In this document: positions 7,230-15,656 of the stretch, in pieces
How positions within the stretch are numbered: the stretch's first letter is position 1
Layout: every line of letters begins with the position of its first letter
Assembly: GCA_947165255.1 (NCBI GenBank)
Contig: CAMUZR010000008.1
Span: forward strand, 1-64,000
Reading direction: 5' to 3'
Length of the DNA: 64,000 bases
Source of the DNA: an uncultured Bacteroidales bacterium
GTDB taxonomy: Bacteria > Bacteroidota > Bacteroidia > Bacteroidales > P3
Program-made: the position numbers and the translations under genes
The notes under the pieces: generated by a model
The model's input: the letters and a program-made list of their open reading frames with translations, nothing else
The model's database searches: none
What the model was told of the DNA's origin: nothing

Positions 7230-9349
7230 TAGAAGAACTTAATACGGTTATCCGTCACCTTGGCTTTGTCTTTCAGCACCTGCTGAATGCCACGCAGACT
7301 CTGCATAAAGGACTGCTGTTTCTGCATGCGGATATTCTCGGCATTGGCGGCAGCAGGATTGTCCATCTTGGCGTTCACACTGACCATGTACACGCCGTTG
7401 GCACCCTGGATGGGACCCACCAGCTTGTTAGCCTCGGAAGCGGCAATGGCGGCCTGAACCTTAGGCTCCATGCCGTACTGGCCGAGATAGTAGTCGTTAA
7501 AGGAAACGCTGTCGAGGGTGTCGATGGTGGCGTTCACCTTGGCAGCAATGGCGCTGAGGTTGCCACCGGCTTTCTGAGCCTCTTCCAAGCGGGCTTTCAA
7601 CACTTCGGCCTTCTTTTCGATGCGGACCTGGTTCTCAATCATCGGACGGACCTGGTCGAGCGAAGCGTAACCCACCTTGTAGACATTCTTCAGTGCGGCA
7701 ACGATGTACATGTCGTCGCCCTCGAAAATCTGGTCGGCCACGGTGCCCACCTCGGTGTCCTCATTGTAGGCCCACTGGATGATGCTGCGGGCGTTGCTGA
7801 CACCGCCAATGCCGTACTGCATGGCCGAAACCATAGCGTTGCGCACCTGCAGGTTCTCGGCCTGGGCGGTAGCGGTCATCTCGGCGTAAGTGCGGTTGTT
7901 GCCGGCAAACTTATTGGCCTCGTTATAAATATTGCGGGAAGTGGCCTCGCTGGCAGCAATCTCGCGGGTGATGGTGGCCACACGGTATTTTCTATGCGGT
8001 GTGGTCTTGCCCGTAACCTTCACCAGGAAGTAACCGACCTCCTGGGGGTGCTTCTTCACAAAGTAGCTTCCTTCGGGGGTGTTGACAATGTCCTCGTTGA
8101 TGAAGCCATAGCCGCCGTCGAGGTTCCAGCCCATGTCGCCGTTGTTCTGCGACTTCTGGGGGTCGTCGGAAAACTTGCTGACGGCCTCTTCAAAAGTCAT
8201 GGCACCGCTGCGGAGCACGTTCATCACGCTGTCGGCCAACTGTTTGGCCTGCTCGTCGCTGCGAGTGATGTTGCCACCGGCATTGCTATTGAAAATATAG
8301 ATAGTGCTGGCGCGCAGACTGTCGGGGCGGTTGGCAATGTTCAGCACCTTGGCCATAACCCACTCGTTACCGGCAATGCGGGGGCTGATGTAGCTGCCTT
8401 CGCCGGCGGCCATAAGGGCGCTGTCCATGGGGCTGGTAAACTCGCTAGCCTTGCGGTAGGTGGAGTCGTAGTTGCGGGAAGACTCGGCATTGACGAAGAA
8501 AGTCAGCTCGTCGGCGCTGATGGTCTGGAACTCGTCCCAAGTCTTCTCCACTTCGGCCTGAATGTTGGCCATATCTTGGGCGGTGGGAACAACGGGATAG
8601 ATAACATAGTCAATCTCGCGGATTTCGTCGCGCAGGCGGAACTCGGCCTTATGCTTGTTGTAGTAGTTCTGATAGTCCTGGTCGGTCAGGGCGCCGGCCT
8701 CGTCGTCGGAGAGCGACTGATAGCTGCAGTTAATGGCGGTGACGTTGCTCAGCTTGCTGCCCATGTCGGCAATCTGCTGGGCAATAGCCTTAGGCATATA
8801 CAATCCGCGAGAAATCAACGCACTATATTTCTGCTGCTTGCGGTCCTCCGTCACGTTTTTCTCAATCTCCACCAGCTGCATACGCTGGGCGGTGTCGAGA
8901 TTGTCAAAGTTGGACATGTACTGCTTGACGGCGGCCACGTTGAAATTGCCGGTCTGCGGGTCGGTGAAGATCTGGCGGATGTAGGGGTGGATAAAGGTAC
9001 CCATGTACATATCGTTCAGCTCGGCATTAGTGAGTTGGAGACCCAGTTTTTCAAATTCTTTGTCGGTGAGGGTCTCGGTCACCAAGTTCTGCCACACCTG
9101 GTCGCGCAGCTGATATTCCACCTCGGCCGGTATCTGAGCAATGTTCTGCTGGGCCTTGTAGCTCTCTTCCATCTCTTCCACCTTTTCATTGTAGCGAGCG
9201 TATGTGATGGTCTGGTCGCCAATCTTACCCATATCGGGCACACCTCTCTGGTTCTTGGTGAGGTCACCGATGATGAATGCAACGATAGCAATACCCACAA
9301 CGGCAACTGCTATTCCTGAGTGTTTTCTGATACTTCCAATAATTGCCAT
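7229..9349 (-). CDS. ppiD: Peptidyl-prolyl isomerase, PpiD/SurA type
   Basis: 706 aa. An N-terminal anchor (SGIAVAVVGIAIVAFIIGDL, about 12-31) is followed by a SurA-N-like chaperone region (TYARYNEKVEEMEESYK) and a parvulin rotamase domain around 340-460 (EEAVSKFSDDPQKSQNNGDMGW is the diagnostic stretch). A second, degenerate rotamase-like segment may follow near 620. It should sit in the inner membrane and help fold exported outer membrane proteins. It is the first gene of a two-gene operon with the M23-like protein. Confidence 0.88.
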   Translation of the reverse strand: MAIIGSIRKHSGIAVAVVGIAIVAFIIGDLTKNQRGVPDMGKIGDQTITYARYNEKVEEMEESYKAQQNIAQIPAEVEYQLRDQVWQNLVTETLTDKEFEKLGLQLTNAELNDMYMGTFIHPYIRQIFTDPQTGNFNVAAVKQYMSNFDNLDTAQRMQLVEIEKNVTEDRKQQKYSALISRGLYMPKAIAQQIADMGSKLSNVTAINCSYQSLSDDEAGALTDQDYQNYYNKHKAEFRLRDEIREIDYVIYPVVPTAQDMANIQAEVEKTWDEFQTISADELTFFVNAESSRNYDSTYRKASEFTSPMDSALMAAGEGSYISPRIAGNEWVMAKVLNIANRPDSLRASTIYIFNSNAGGNITRSDEQAKQLADSVMNVLRSGAMTFEEAVSKFSDDPQKSQNNGDMGWNLDGGYGFINEDIVNTPEGSYFVKKHPQEVGYFLVKVTGKTTPHRKYRVATITREIAASEATSRNIYNEANKFAGNNRTYAEMTATAQAENLQVRNAMVSAMQYGIGGVSNARSIIQWAYNEDTEVGTVADQIFEGDDMYIVAALKNVYKVGYASLDQVRPMIENQVRIEKKAEVLKARLEEAQKAGGNLSAIAAKVNATIDTLDSVSFNDYYLGQYGMEPKVQAAIAASEANKLVGPIQGANGVYMVSVNAKMDNPAAANAENIRMQKQQSFMQSLRGIQQVLKDKAKVTDNRIKFF

Positions 9350-9399
9350 ATAAATATTTGTTTATTATTATTCTAATTTTAAATCGCTTTTTAAACGTG

Positions 9400-9407
9400 C
9401 AAAGGTA
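9400..9407 (-). promoter_or_regulatory. -7 box for the ppiD-like gene
   Basis: TACCTTTG on the minus strand, 51 bases before the ATG. No convincing -33 box. Confidence 0.5.
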
Positions 9408-9505
9408 CAAAGAAAAATCAGTGTAAGAAACTTTTTCGCCTAAAAATATTTGGCGAAAACATATACAGCAGTGTCTCTCAACACTTTGCAAAACTACATT
9501 TTTTT

Positions 9506-9979
9506 CTACAATTCGGCCTCAAAAGCAAACGGGAGCAGGCTTTTCACCCCCGAAATCTGCCGAATTCGACCTCCCTCAAGATAGCACAGCACGGTTATCT
9601 CGTTGCCATACCGCAGCTCGTACTCGGCCATCACCTGACGACAGGCGCCGCAGGGCGAGGCCTCGCAGAATCCTCCTTCGTGGAACCCCACCACCGCCAA
9701 TGCCTCCACCGCCAGTTGCGGGTATCGTGCCGAGGCGCTGAAAAGGGCCGTCCGCTCGGCACATAGCCCCGAGGGGTAGGCAATGTTCTCCTGGTTGCTG
9801 CCCGGCACCACCGTGCCGTCGGCCAGCCGCACCGCAGCCCCAACATGGAATTGAGAGTAAGGGGCGTAGGCATTCTCGGTGGCCGCCATGGCCGCCTCCA
9901 TCAGCTGGCGGTACTCCTCCGGCAGCTCCGCCACCGAGCCGTACTCGGCATACGCTATCGTCAATCGTTTCTTTTCCAT
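9506..9979 (-). CDS. cdd: Cytidine deaminase
   Basis: 157 aa from the ATG at 9979 (MEKKRLTIAY), the usual size for homotetrameric-type CDAs. It deaminates cytidine and deoxycytidine for pyrimidine salvage. Seen: substrate region YAPYSQFHVGAAV, catalytic CAERTALF (zinc cysteine and glutamate) and PCGACRQV with the other two zinc cysteines. A longer frame reaching 10171 would run into the divergent dus gene and is rejected. It is transcribed away from dus with only 49 bases between them. Confidence 0.95.
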   Translation of the reverse strand: MEKKRLTIAYAEYGSVAELPEEYRQLMEAAMAATENAYAPYSQFHVGAAVRLADGTVVPGSNQENIAYPSGLCAERTALFSASARYPQLAVEALAVVGFHEGGFCEASPCGACRQVMAEYELRYGNEITVLCYLEGGRIRQISGVKSLLPFAFEAEL

Positions 9980-10009
9980 ACCATTTCTCTTTAAATCAAG
10001 TTTTATTCG

Positions 10010-10017
10010 TATTTTTG
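10010..10017 (+). promoter_or_regulatory. -7 box immediately before dus
   Basis: TATTTTTG, a perfect TAnnTTTG, ends 11 bases before the ATG at 10029. The predicted start of transcription leaves a leader of only a few bases, so the mRNA may be nearly leaderless. Confidence 0.55.
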
Positions 10018-10028
10018 CACACGCTTTT

Positions 10029-10997
10029 ATGGAAACGCTAAACATAGGAAAATATTGTGTCCTTGGACTTTCGCCCATGGACGACATTACCGACCTCCCC
10101 TTCCGCCAGCTGTGCAAAGACTTTGGGGCCGACCTGCTCATCACCGAGTTCATCGCCTCCGAAGCCCTCAACCGCGAGGCCGAAAAGAGCTATCGCAAGA
10201 TGCGTTTCACCCCCTCGCAGCACCCCATAGGCATACAAATCTTCGGGGCCGACGAGGAGGAACTGGTGCGATGTGTCGACATTGTGGAAGCCCAGCAGCC
10301 CGACTTCATCGACATCAATTGGGGCTGCCCCGTCCGCAAGGTGGCCGGCAAAGGAGCCGGAAGCGGCATCCTCAAAGACCTGCCCAAAATGCTGCATATC
10401 ACCGAGGCCGTCGTCCGTCGCGCCCACCTCCCAGTCACCGTCAAGACACGCCTGGGCTACGACGCCGACGACAAACCCATCGTCGAACTGGCCGAGCGGC
10501 TGCAGGACGTGGGCATTGCCGCCCTCAGCATCCACGGCCGCACCAAGACCCAGATGTATCAGGGCAACGCCGACTGGACCCTCATCGGCGAGGTGAAGAA
10601 CAACCCCCGCATGCACATCCCCATCTTCGGCAACGGCGACATCGTCACCCCCCAACAGGCCGTGGAGGCCCGGCAACGATACGGCGTCGACGGCATACTC
10701 ATCGGCCGCGGCGCCATCGGCAACCCCTGGGTGTTCGAGCAAACCCAGCGCCTGATGCGGGGCGAGGACGAGCGCCCCGTCAGTGTGCAGGAACGCGTCG
10801 AGGTATGCCGCCGACACCTCCTGGCTGCCGTCGAATTCAAGGGCGAGCACACCGCCATGTTCGAGATGCGCAAACACTACGGCGGCTACTTCAAAGGGCT
10901 CTTCGACTTCAAGCAGTTCCGCATTCCGCTGGTCAACACCACCACCCTCGACCAAGTCCTCCCCATCCTCGACCGCATTGCCGAGCACTACAGGTAG
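10029..10997 (+). CDS. dusB: tRNA-dihydrouridine synthase
   Basis: 322 aa. This FMN enzyme reduces specific uridines in tRNA to dihydrouridine. Seen: N-terminal APMDDITD-type motif (LSPMDDITDLPFR), DINWGCPVRKV with the catalytic cysteine near 100, VKTRLGYD, SIHGRTKTQMYQGNADW, and the phosphate-binding end FGNGDI...GVDGILIGRGAIGNPW. The start METLNIG at 10029 is chosen because upstream codons lie inside the divergent cdd gene. The subfamily (dusB against other dus) is a best guess from the overall pattern. Confidence 0.9.
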   Translation: METLNIGKYCVLGLSPMDDITDLPFRQLCKDFGADLLITEFIASEALNREAEKSYRKMRFTPSQHPIGIQIFGADEEELVRCVDIVEAQQPDFIDINWGCPVRKVAGKGAGSGILKDLPKMLHITEAVVRRAHLPVTVKTRLGYDADDKPIVELAERLQDVGIAALSIHGRTKTQMYQGNADWTLIGEVKNNPRMHIPIFGNGDIVTPQQAVEARQRYGVDGILIGRGAIGNPWVFEQTQRLMRGEDERPVSVQERVEVCRRHLLAAVEFKGEHTAMFEMRKHYGGYFKGLFDFKQFRIPLVNTTTLDQVLPILDRIAEHYR

Positions 10998-11557
10998 CCC
11001 TCCCCCACTCCGACTTTTTCATTCCCCATCCGTTTCCCGTGGGACCGCTGCCCTGCCCCGCTTTGCCTCCGCCCTCCTTTGGCGGTGCTTTGTGTCTGCC
11101 TTCGCCACTTCCTTGTTAGTTCCTCTTTAGTTCCTCATTTGTTCCTCTCTTTAAAAGCAAAGAAATACCGTTGAGGTGACATTTATACAACGGAGTTGCA
11201 GCGGATTATGGACGGGCGCACTGCAATATGACAATGCAATGAGAGGCCATTTCGTTGAAAATGAGCAGGCTACCATCATCTTCTAGGACGAACGGGAGCA
11301 GACGGCGAAGGCGATTGCATCGGATATGTAGGTAAAACCTATTTTTCCGAACCGGCGTTGGCGATGGACGCAACGCCTTTCTCTTTTTGCAGAGGTGACT
11401 TCTGTCCCTGCCGACGCTTTCTGCCGTTGCTGGTCGGCGGCTCCCTTGCGATTGCCCGCCATGGTGATGATGTCCGCCTTAAACAAATGCCAAAGCGCCG
11501 CGGGGTGGAAGCGCTTTACCAACGCTGTTGGGACCTATTGACCGATAGGACTGCCAG
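10998..11557. other. Non-coding gap with 11-bp phased repeats and a terminator
   Basis: No credible gene in 560 bases. Four copies of a (C/G)TTCCT(C/T) core start at 11108, 11119, 11130 and 11141, exactly 11 bases apart. A GGCGTTG/CAACGCC stem (11354-11360, 11371-11377) is followed by TTTCTCTTTTT, a probable factor-independent terminator on the plus strand, perhaps the distal end of the dus transcript. Confidence 0.55.
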
Positions 11558-12523
11558 TTATTTTCTGACGCCCCGCCGCCCAAGATAATTCAGCAGGGGG
11601 GCGCAGCGGTCGCTTTGTATGATGGATGCCCCCTGCTCCAGAAGCCAGCCCCAGCTCTCGTCGGGCTGGAAGAGCTCCACGGCGCGGTCGTCGTCGTGGC
11701 CGGCGCAGAGCGAGCCCCAGATGGAGTTCACCCAAATCCTGATGCCCGCCTCGCGCAGCCGTTCTAGATTTTGGCGGGCGGCGGCGTTGAATTCGTTCAT
11801 GTTGCACTCCACTGCCACAGGACGGGCCTTTATGAAGGCAGCTATGAATTCGGCACTTTCGGGCCGGTCGATGCTCACCACGGGCATATACATCAGCCCC
11901 CGGTCGCCCACTTCGGCTGCCGCAAGCCGCTGGCCGCTGGCAGCCCTGGGGCCGTTCAGCACCATGCCGTCCAACGCCGAGGGACGCTCCTGCGCCAACT
12001 GCGCCAGCGGGACGCCGGACTTGATGACTATCTGGCCCTGGGTGCCGGTTTTCTCGGCCAGGGCCAGCACTTCGTCGTAGTACTGGTAGCCTTTGTCGAT
12101 GTTGATCAGAATCCTGCCGCGGCACAGCTCCAGCGCCTCCTGCAAAGTGGGCACATGGTTGCGGGTGAGGCAGGCACTGTGCATGGCTTTCAGCCGCAGG
12201 TCGGCAATTTCCTGAAAGGTGTGCTCGTCGACGCGGCCGTGGCCGTTGGTGGTGCGGTCGAGGGTGGCGTCGTGCATGAGTACGAGAACCCCGTCCTGGG
12301 TGCGCTGCAGGTCTATCTCTACCATGTCCACCCCCTGCTCGATGCAGCCCTCGATGGCAGGCAGCGAGTTCTCCGGGTGGTTGCGCCAGTCGCCGCGGTG
12401 GGCCACCACGAGCACATACTTGTGGTTGTGCAGGAGTTGTTCTCTTAGGAAATCGGCACGGCTCTGGGCCGCGACGCCCCAGGCGGCGAGGCACACGAAT
12501 ACTATCAGGGCTAACTTTTTCAT
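11558..12523 (-). CDS. Glycerophosphodiester phosphodiesterase family protein, exported
   Basis: 321 aa with a cleavable signal peptide (MKKLALIVFVCLAAWGVAAQ). The GDPD fold is shown by VAHRGDWRNHPENSLPAIEGC (catalytic histidine, then E-N-S), VEIDLQRTQDGVLVLMHDATLDRTTNG (metal glutamate/aspartate and second histidine) and the C-terminal SIWGS...SIIQSDRCAPLLNYL. It should hydrolyse glycerophosphodiesters or similar headgroups in the periplasm. It begins 6 bases after the Nudix stop, so the two form an operon. Confidence 0.9.
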   Translation of the reverse strand: MKKLALIVFVCLAAWGVAAQSRADFLREQLLHNHKYVLVVAHRGDWRNHPENSLPAIEGCIEQGVDMVEIDLQRTQDGVLVLMHDATLDRTTNGHGRVDEHTFQEIADLRLKAMHSACLTRNHVPTLQEALELCRGRILINIDKGYQYYDEVLALAEKTGTQGQIVIKSGVPLAQLAQERPSALDGMVLNGPRAASGQRLAAAEVGDRGLMYMPVVSIDRPESAEFIAAFIKARPVAVECNMNEFNAAARQNLERLREAGIRIWVNSIWGSLCAGHDDDRAVELFQPDESWGWLLEQGASIIQSDRCAPLLNYLGRRGVRK

Positions 12524-12529
12524 ATACGG

Positions 12530-13063
12530 CTATTTTATGTCACTTTTCAGTTTGGACCACTCTTTCTCAAACATGGGGGTGAAGACCCCCTGGCCCAGGT
12601 GGGTCTCAATCTCCTCCACCGCCCAGAAGCGGCCGCCCTGGGTCTCGGTGGGCGAGGGCGAAGGGACGCCGTCGAAGGTGGCGGCAAAGACGTACACCAG
12701 TTCGCGCTCGATGGCACTCTCGTATATGTATTTCCGCAGCAGGCGGGGGCAGTATTGGTCGGGGGTAAGGCCTATCTCCTCCAGCACTTCGCGCGAAAGA
12801 GCCTCGGCGGGGGTTTCGCCATAGTCGAAATGGCCGCCGGTGGCGGTGTCCCACCGGTCGGGCTGCACATCCTTCCATTTGGCGCGGTGCTGCAGATAGA
12901 GGTCGCCGCGGCTGTTGAAGAGGTGGAGGTGCACCACGGGATGGAGCCGTTTGGTGCCGCTATGGGCCTCGGCTCGGCTCATTCGGCCTATCACATTCCC
13001 CTCGGCGTCCACTTCGGGGAATAGTTCTGTGGCCCTATCGGCCGTAACTAATGTTCTGTCCAT
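12530..13063 (-). CDS. Nudix hydrolase, IPP isomerase-like branch
   Basis: 177 aa from ATG at 13063 (MDRTLVTADRA). The complete Nudix box GGHFDYGETPAEALSREVLEEIGL matches GX5EX7REUXEEXGU. The front part (DAEGNVIGRMSRAEAHSGTKRLHPVVHLHLFNSRGDLYLQHRA) resembles the Idi/YfcD group of Nudix proteins. The substrate is unknown. A longer frame to 13207 passes through the promoter and is rejected. First gene of an operon with the GDPD gene. Confidence 0.87.
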   Translation of the reverse strand: MDRTLVTADRATELFPEVDAEGNVIGRMSRAEAHSGTKRLHPVVHLHLFNSRGDLYLQHRAKWKDVQPDRWDTATGGHFDYGETPAEALSREVLEEIGLTPDQYCPRLLRKYIYESAIERELVYVFAATFDGVPSPSPTETQGGRFWAVEEIETHLGQGVFTPMFEKEWSKLKSDIK

Positions 13064-13101
13064 GGCATCAATACTTTCACATTGCTTTCTAAAACAGATT
13101 G

Positions 13102-13109
13102 CAAAGATA
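13102..13109 (-). promoter_or_regulatory. -7 box for the Nudix-GDPD operon
   Basis: TATCTTTG on the minus strand, 38 bases before the ATG; no clear -33 box. Confidence 0.5.
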
Positions 13110-13207
13110 CGAACTTTTCCACAATAGGGAGAAAAACACTTTTTGCACAATAAAAAAAATACCTCTGCCGTTATTTGGCAAATTAACATTTTTAAAAACA
13201 CAAACAA

Positions 13208-13834
13208 ATGAAAAGACTAATCTTTATTGCCATCCTTTCTGCCGGCATTCTCTTTGCTGGCAAGGCCAACGCCCAGACGGGCATTCATCTGGGTTACTCT
13301 CCCGAAGTTTGGGCCAACGAGTCCAATTCTCAAACCCTCAGCAGCTTCTTCGTCGGAGTCGACCACAACCTCACCCTCACCGGCGACCTCAAACTGAACG
13401 TCGGCGGCCAGCTGCGCTATGGCACCGAGAGCGGTTCCAGCAGCCTCTGGGGCATTGCCAGCGGTAAGCACACCAGCACCGTTATTGGTCTGGATGTCCC
13501 CGTGTTGTTCAACTACGGCATCCATCTAGGTAAAGACCTTACCCTCGGCATCTTTGCAGGTCCCAAGTTCACTTACAACATTTCGGGCAAGACCCACTAT
13601 GAGGGCAATGTGCTGGGTCTCGGCGGCAGCAGCGACCAAGAATGGTTCAACGACAAGTCGGGCAGCCTTAACCTCAAGCCCTTCAATGCCGCTGTCATGG
13701 GCGGTGTGAGCCTCGACTTCCGCCAGTTCCGTCTCTTCGGCGGCTACAGCTACGGCCTCACCGATGTGGATAACAACGACAATAACTCTACCAAGGTCGG
13801 CGGCCCCTTCTTCGGCCTCGGCTTCATGCTTTAA
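13208..13834 (+). CDS. Outer membrane beta-barrel protein
   Basis: 208 aa with a signal peptide (MKRLIFIAILSAGILFAGKANAQ). The mature part is a series of alternating strands (GIHLGYSPEVW, LNVGGQLRYGTES, GLDVPVLFNYGIHLG, LTLGIFAGPKFTYN, AVMGGVSLDFRQFRLFGGYSYGLTDV) ending in an aromatic FFGLGFML, as in small PorT/OMP_b-brl_2 barrels. Ligand unknown. Single gene with its own terminator. Confidence 0.82.
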   Translation: MKRLIFIAILSAGILFAGKANAQTGIHLGYSPEVWANESNSQTLSSFFVGVDHNLTLTGDLKLNVGGQLRYGTESGSSSLWGIASGKHTSTVIGLDVPVLFNYGIHLGKDLTLGIFAGPKFTYNISGKTHYEGNVLGLGGSSDQEWFNDKSGSLNLKPFNAAVMGGVSLDFRQFRLFGGYSYGLTDVDNNDNNSTKVGGPFFGLGFML

Positions 13835-13873
13835 TCAGCAGTTGCCCCTGCCCGATGAGCGAGGTATAGAAAA

Positions 13874-13910
13874 AAGAAGATGGCTCCCTGTTTCAGAGAG
13901 CCATCTTCTT
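13874..13910. terminator. Bidirectional terminator
   Basis: AAGAAGATGGCTC (13874-13886) pairs with GAGCCATCTTCTT (13898-13910) around an 11-base loop, with A and T runs outside. Serves the convergent beta-barrel and radical SAM genes. Confidence 0.8.
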
Positions 13911-13923
13911 TATGTATTGACAA

Positions 13924-14799
13924 TTACAGCGTGCGCTTGCTCTGCCGCCTGCGGGCCATTTCGTCCATGTCGAAATGGCCGATGCCATACTGCAGACTCT
14001 CCAATATCTGCTGCTTGCGCGGGAGGAAAGGACCGGAGAGATTCATCGAAGAGGTGTGGTGAGTGTTGAACTCGCAATCACAAGTGAGCAGTTCTACGAA
14101 TGTTTTCAGCTCCTCCATCAGTTCCCGCTCGGTGAGCGGGGTGAACTCGCCACGGCGGGCCTCGTCCAACAGTGGTGTGCCCTCAAAAAGGGTCAGGCCG
14201 CCGGTGCCCACCAGCATGGGCCGACACTGGTTGAATACTTTAGCCGAGTTAACGGCATGGTCGTGGCTGTGCTCGCGTCCAGCCACTCCATTGAGGAAGG
14301 TCATCCAATAGGCAATGCCTGCCTCTTCCAGTTTGTGGCACTGCTCCAGAATATCTTGAGAGGTATAGCCTTTGTTGATGCGTCGCAACGTCCAGTCGTC
14401 ACCACTTTCCACCCCTAGCGAAATCTCGTTCAGTCCCACTTCGCGCAGGTCCCGCAACTGCTCAACGCTTTTGTTGGAGATGTCGGTCACGCGGGTGGCC
14501 GTGTACATATGCTCCAACTCAGGCAGATAGCGTTTGATCAGCTCCAGCCGGGGCATCAGGCGGTCGTAGGAAAGTGCCATGGGGTTGGCACTGAGCAACT
14601 GAATGGTCTTGGCATGGGGTTGGATGGCGCAAATCTCGCGCAGGTCCTCCTCAATCCACTCCAACGGCTGCATACGGAAGGGCACGCCCTTGTACATGGT
14701 GCAGAATTTACACTTGTTGTGCGTACAGCCCTGCGTAATTTGGATGAGCGGAAACGTGGGCCAATAGGGATTACGGTAAACAGGTTCAGTAAAATGCAT
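13924..14799 (-). CDS. Radical SAM protein
   Basis: 291 aa. The iron-sulfur motif is QGCTHNKCKFCTMY (residues 24-37), spacing CX4CX2C rather than the canonical CX3CX2C, a variant known from other radical SAM groups. GVESGDDWTLRRINKG and LFEGTPLLDEARRGEFTPLTERELMEE follow the Elp3/B12-binding-type layout. No extra cluster or B12 domain is seen. Reaction unknown. A palindrome upstream and the neighbouring HxlR gene suggest regulation by that factor. Confidence 0.82.
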   Translation of the reverse strand: MHFTEPVYRNPYWPTFPLIQITQGCTHNKCKFCTMYKGVPFRMQPLEWIEEDLREICAIQPHAKTIQLLSANPMALSYDRLMPRLELIKRYLPELEHMYTATRVTDISNKSVEQLRDLREVGLNEISLGVESGDDWTLRRINKGYTSQDILEQCHKLEEAGIAYWMTFLNGVAGREHSHDHAVNSAKVFNQCRPMLVGTGGLTLFEGTPLLDEARRGEFTPLTERELMEELKTFVELLTCDCEFNTHHTSSMNLSGPFLPRKQQILESLQYGIGHFDMDEMARRRQSKRTL

Positions 14800-14826
14800 A
14801 TCTTTGCTCCTTTCTTTTTATGACTG

Positions 14827-14879
14827 CAAAGATACGCCGAATGTTGGGAACCACGGCCGCTACTTACCAGTTGGTAAGT
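14827..14879 (-). promoter_or_regulatory. Promoter and palindromic operator of the radical SAM gene
   Basis: TATCTTTG on the minus strand at 14834-14827 is the -7 box. Just upstream, 14862-14879 reads ACTTACCAGTTGGTAAGT, a palindrome with 8-bp arms, placed next to where the -33 region would be. It lies between the radical SAM gene and the HxlR gene and is a plausible HxlR-type operator (inference). Confidence 0.55.
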
Positions 14880-14898
14880 GGATTTGAGGCATTGGGGC

Positions 14899-15285
14899 TC
14901 AGCCAAGCATCATACTGCGGTGCTGCAAGCCCCAGTCAGACATGCGGTAGACCACGGCAAAAAGATCGCGACCGTGAGGCGTGAGGCTGTAGTGAGGTGC
15001 AGGCAGTTCGCAACGGTCTATCAGGCGGTCCTCCTGCATCATCCGCAGCCGCTCGGCCAACACCTTGTCGCTCAGATTGGGTATGGCGGCAAGGATGTCC
15101 TTGAAACGCACATTTCCGCACACAATAGCCGTCAAAACCTCCACCGTCCACTTGCCCCGCAACACATCCATCGTGTCACCAATGGCCAGCACCTCGCGAC
15201 ATAACTCGCCATGGTCCTTCCCCTCCACCAAGCCAATGACCCCCTCAGCCTCGGAGGGAACAAAAATTCGTCCTTCTTTCTTCAT
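14899..15285 (-). CDS. HxlR-family transcriptional regulator
   Basis: 128 aa. The HxlR winged-helix pattern is clear: GDTMDVLRGKWTVEVLTAIVCGNVRFKDILAAIPNLSDKVLAERLRMMQEDRLIDR, then PAPHYSLTPHGRDLFAVVYRMSDWG. A cysteine (C30, CREVLAIGD) sits at the position used for redox or electrophile sensing in some members; whether it senses is unknown. It lies immediately upstream of, and in the same direction as, the radical SAM gene. Confidence 0.9.
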   Translation of the reverse strand: MKKEGRIFVPSEAEGVIGLVEGKDHGELCREVLAIGDTMDVLRGKWTVEVLTAIVCGNVRFKDILAAIPNLSDKVLAERLRMMQEDRLIDRCELPAPHYSLTPHGRDLFAVVYRMSDWGLQHRSMMLG

Positions 15286-15605
15286 AACAATTCAATTTAA
15301 ATGCCACCCATGCTCCCTCCCAATTCCAATTGCAAAAGTACAAACTTTTTTGGTTTTAGACAGTACATGTGTCCTTTCTGATTTTGGTTGACAGATTCGC
15401 TTGTCAAAAAACTCCCCTCTTCCTCCCTTCCTCGATCCTTCTTCCTGCCCTCTTCAAAACCATTGAGAATCAAACCATCTTAATATATCTAGACGATTTG
15501 ACGTAATTCACTAAAAACCAATCACAACCAATCATCTAGCTTTTACTATTTCTCCTCCCTCACTGCATCATCAACAACCGCCCCAACTGCCTTACAAAAT
15601 AATAA
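15286..15605. other. Intergenic region left of the defence island
   Basis: TACTTTTG on the minus strand at 15340-15333 is a -7 box for the HxlR gene. Near 15517-15535 the sequence AACCAATCA occurs twice in tandem (AACCAATCACAACCAATCA). No tRNA or integrase marks the island edge. Confidence 0.4.
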
Positions 15606-15637
15606 TTTGCCGATTCAAAAAAAAATAAGTATTTTTG
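15606..15637 (+). promoter_or_regulatory. Promoter of the RM-SIR2 operon
   Basis: TTTG (15606-15609), 20 bases, then TATTTTTG (15630-15637): a full match to the Bacteroidota sigma consensus. The ATG follows 20 bases later. As no second promoter is seen before the SIR2 gene, it probably drives both. Confidence 0.75.
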
Positions 15638-15656
15638 CAACCTAAAAATAGGTGCT

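Noticed and set aside
7994-9319. 441-codon frame antisense to the ppiD-like gene
   Set aside because: Shadow with no recognisable domain; the minus strand encodes a clear isomerase.
10038-10988. 316-codon frame antisense to dus
   Set aside because: Shadow; the plus frame has all Dus motifs.
11283-11522. 79-codon minus frame downstream of GDPD
   Set aside because: Low-complexity basic translation without signal, domain or promoter.
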